Part shown: positions 6,595 through 7,392 of the stretch, piece after piece
Position numbering within the stretch: position 1 is the first letter of the stretch
How the letters are laid out: every line of letters begins with the position of its first letter
Assembly: GCA_022563655.1 (NCBI GenBank)
Contig: JADFMW010000137.1
Coordinates: 1-7,392, forward strand
From: Pseudomonadota bacterium
GTDB lineage: Bacteria > Pseudomonadota > Alphaproteobacteria > JAAXGF01
Length of the DNA stretch: 7,392 bases
Reading direction: 5' to 3'
The notes under the pieces: model-generated
Database searches by the model: none
What the model was told of the DNA's origin: nothing
What the model saw: only the letters and a program-made list of their open reading frames with translations
Made by a program: the position numbers and the translations under genes

Positions 6595-7392
6595 GTGGAT
6601 CTCGCTGCCCAGGGTCGAGGGCACGGCCTCGCGGCAGGCGCATGCCGATCTGCCCGCAGGCACGTATGAGCGCGAACTCGGGCGCGAGGGGTTCTCTGGC
6701 CCGTCGACCCAGATGCACCACCGCCACCCGCCCACCGGCTGGGTCGCGATCGAAGGGCCGCTCAGGCCCCGCGCCTTCGATCTCAACCGGCTCGACGCCT
6801 CGGCGCCGTCGCCCTGGGAGGCGCCGGCGGTCATGGCCAACCGCCACCTCGGCCTGCGCTTCTGGCGCCTCGAGGGGGCGATGGACCATCTCGCGCGAAA
6901 CGCCGACGGCGACGAGCTGATGTTCATCCACGAGGGCGCCGGCGACCTGTTCTGCGACTACGGCCACCTGGCGTTCCGCGACGGCGACTACATCGTGCTG
7001 CCGCGCGGCACGATGTGGCGCATCGAGCCCTCGGAGCCGGTCGCGGCGCTGCTGCTCGAGGCCACCAGCGACGCCTACCGCCTGCCCGACAAGGGCATGG
7101 TCGGCGCCCACGCCGTGTTCGACCCGGCGATGCTGGATACGCCCGCCATCGACGCGGCGTTCCGCGCCCAGGCCGAAGGCGGCCAGGCCGATGGCACCAC
7201 CTGGCGCGTCCGCGTCAAGCGCCACGGTGAGGTGAGCACGCTGACGTATGCGCACAACCCGCTCGACGCGGTCGGCTGGCACGGCACGCTCGCGCCGGTG
7301 CGCCTGAACTGGCGCGACATCCGGCCGCTGATGAGCCACCGGCTGCACCTGCCGCCCTCGGCGCACACCACCTTCGTCGCCGGCCGCTTCGT
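6587..7392 (+). CDS. hmgA: Homogentisate 1,2-dioxygenase (HmgA-like), 3' end outside the window
   Basis: This frame is open from the ATG at 6587 to the window edge, giving 268 residues. The ATG overlaps the end of hppD by eight bases (ATGCCTAA), so the two are surely co-transcribed and probably co-translated. The protein starts MPKWISLPRVEGTASRQAHA, then HHRHPPTGW (44-52), DGDELMFIHEGAGDLFCDYG (107-126) and DGDYIVLPRGTMWRIEP (132-148), a cupin strand pattern of the COG3508 homogentisate dioxygenase family. It continues with SHRLHLPPSAHTTFVA (250-265). The enzyme opens the homogentisate ring to maleylacetoacetate, the step after HppD, so context supports the call. The iron-ligand region is expected beyond the window edge and cannot be checked. 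The sequence resembles the shorter proteobacterial branch rather than the long classical HGD, so substrate assignment rests partly on the neighbour. Confidence 0.85.

Overview
The window looks like high-GC chromosomal DNA of an alphaproteobacterium, probably Rhodospirillales-like. The evidence is the type of AroQ, AccB, AccC, Aat, DUF2155 and HppD proteins and their order. It is mostly housekeeping and central catabolic DNA. I see no CRISPR array, insertion sequence, tRNA or rRNA gene, phage gene, or recognisable defence or biosynthetic cluster.

Layout from left to right. (1) Positions 1-1222, minus strand: the start of a menC-like enolase-superfamily gene runs off the left edge. It overlaps by 4 bases the end of a chimeric ORF. 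That ORF joins the N-terminal half of PanB (ketopantoate hydroxymethyltransferase) in frame to the C-terminal part of a COG3375-type GNAT acetyltransferase. The GNAT-menC pair is an arrangement I associate with Actinobacteria, so the left 700 bases or so do not fit the rest of the window. (2) Positions 1223-1685: a long non-coding stretch with GC-rich hairpins and a perfect TATAAT box. (3) Positions 1686-1913: a 75-residue conserved-looking protein of unknown function. (4) Positions 2054-2503: a secreted DUF2155 protein, convergent with and overlapping aat. (5) Positions 5335 down to 2419: a tightly packed minus-strand operon aroQ-accB-accC-aat. It has a GTGA overlap, an 11-base gap and a TAGATG abutment. 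(6) Positions 5336-5529: a divergent promoter region with a 10-bp perfect inverted repeat. (7) Positions 5530-7392: hppD followed by a homogentisate-dioxygenase gene that runs off the right edge, overlapping by 8 bases.

How the genes work together: aroQ (shikimate pathway), accB and accC (the biotin carrier and biotin carboxylase of acetyl-CoA carboxylase) and aat (N-degron tagging) form one biosynthetic/housekeeping transcription unit. On the other side of the shared control region, hppD and hmgA carry out consecutive steps of tyrosine catabolism, 4-hydroxyphenylpyruvate to homogentisate to maleylacetoacetate. The most unusual object is the PanB-GNAT chimera. Both halves lack essential parts, so an assembly chimera or an illegitimate recombination joint is more likely than a new enzyme.
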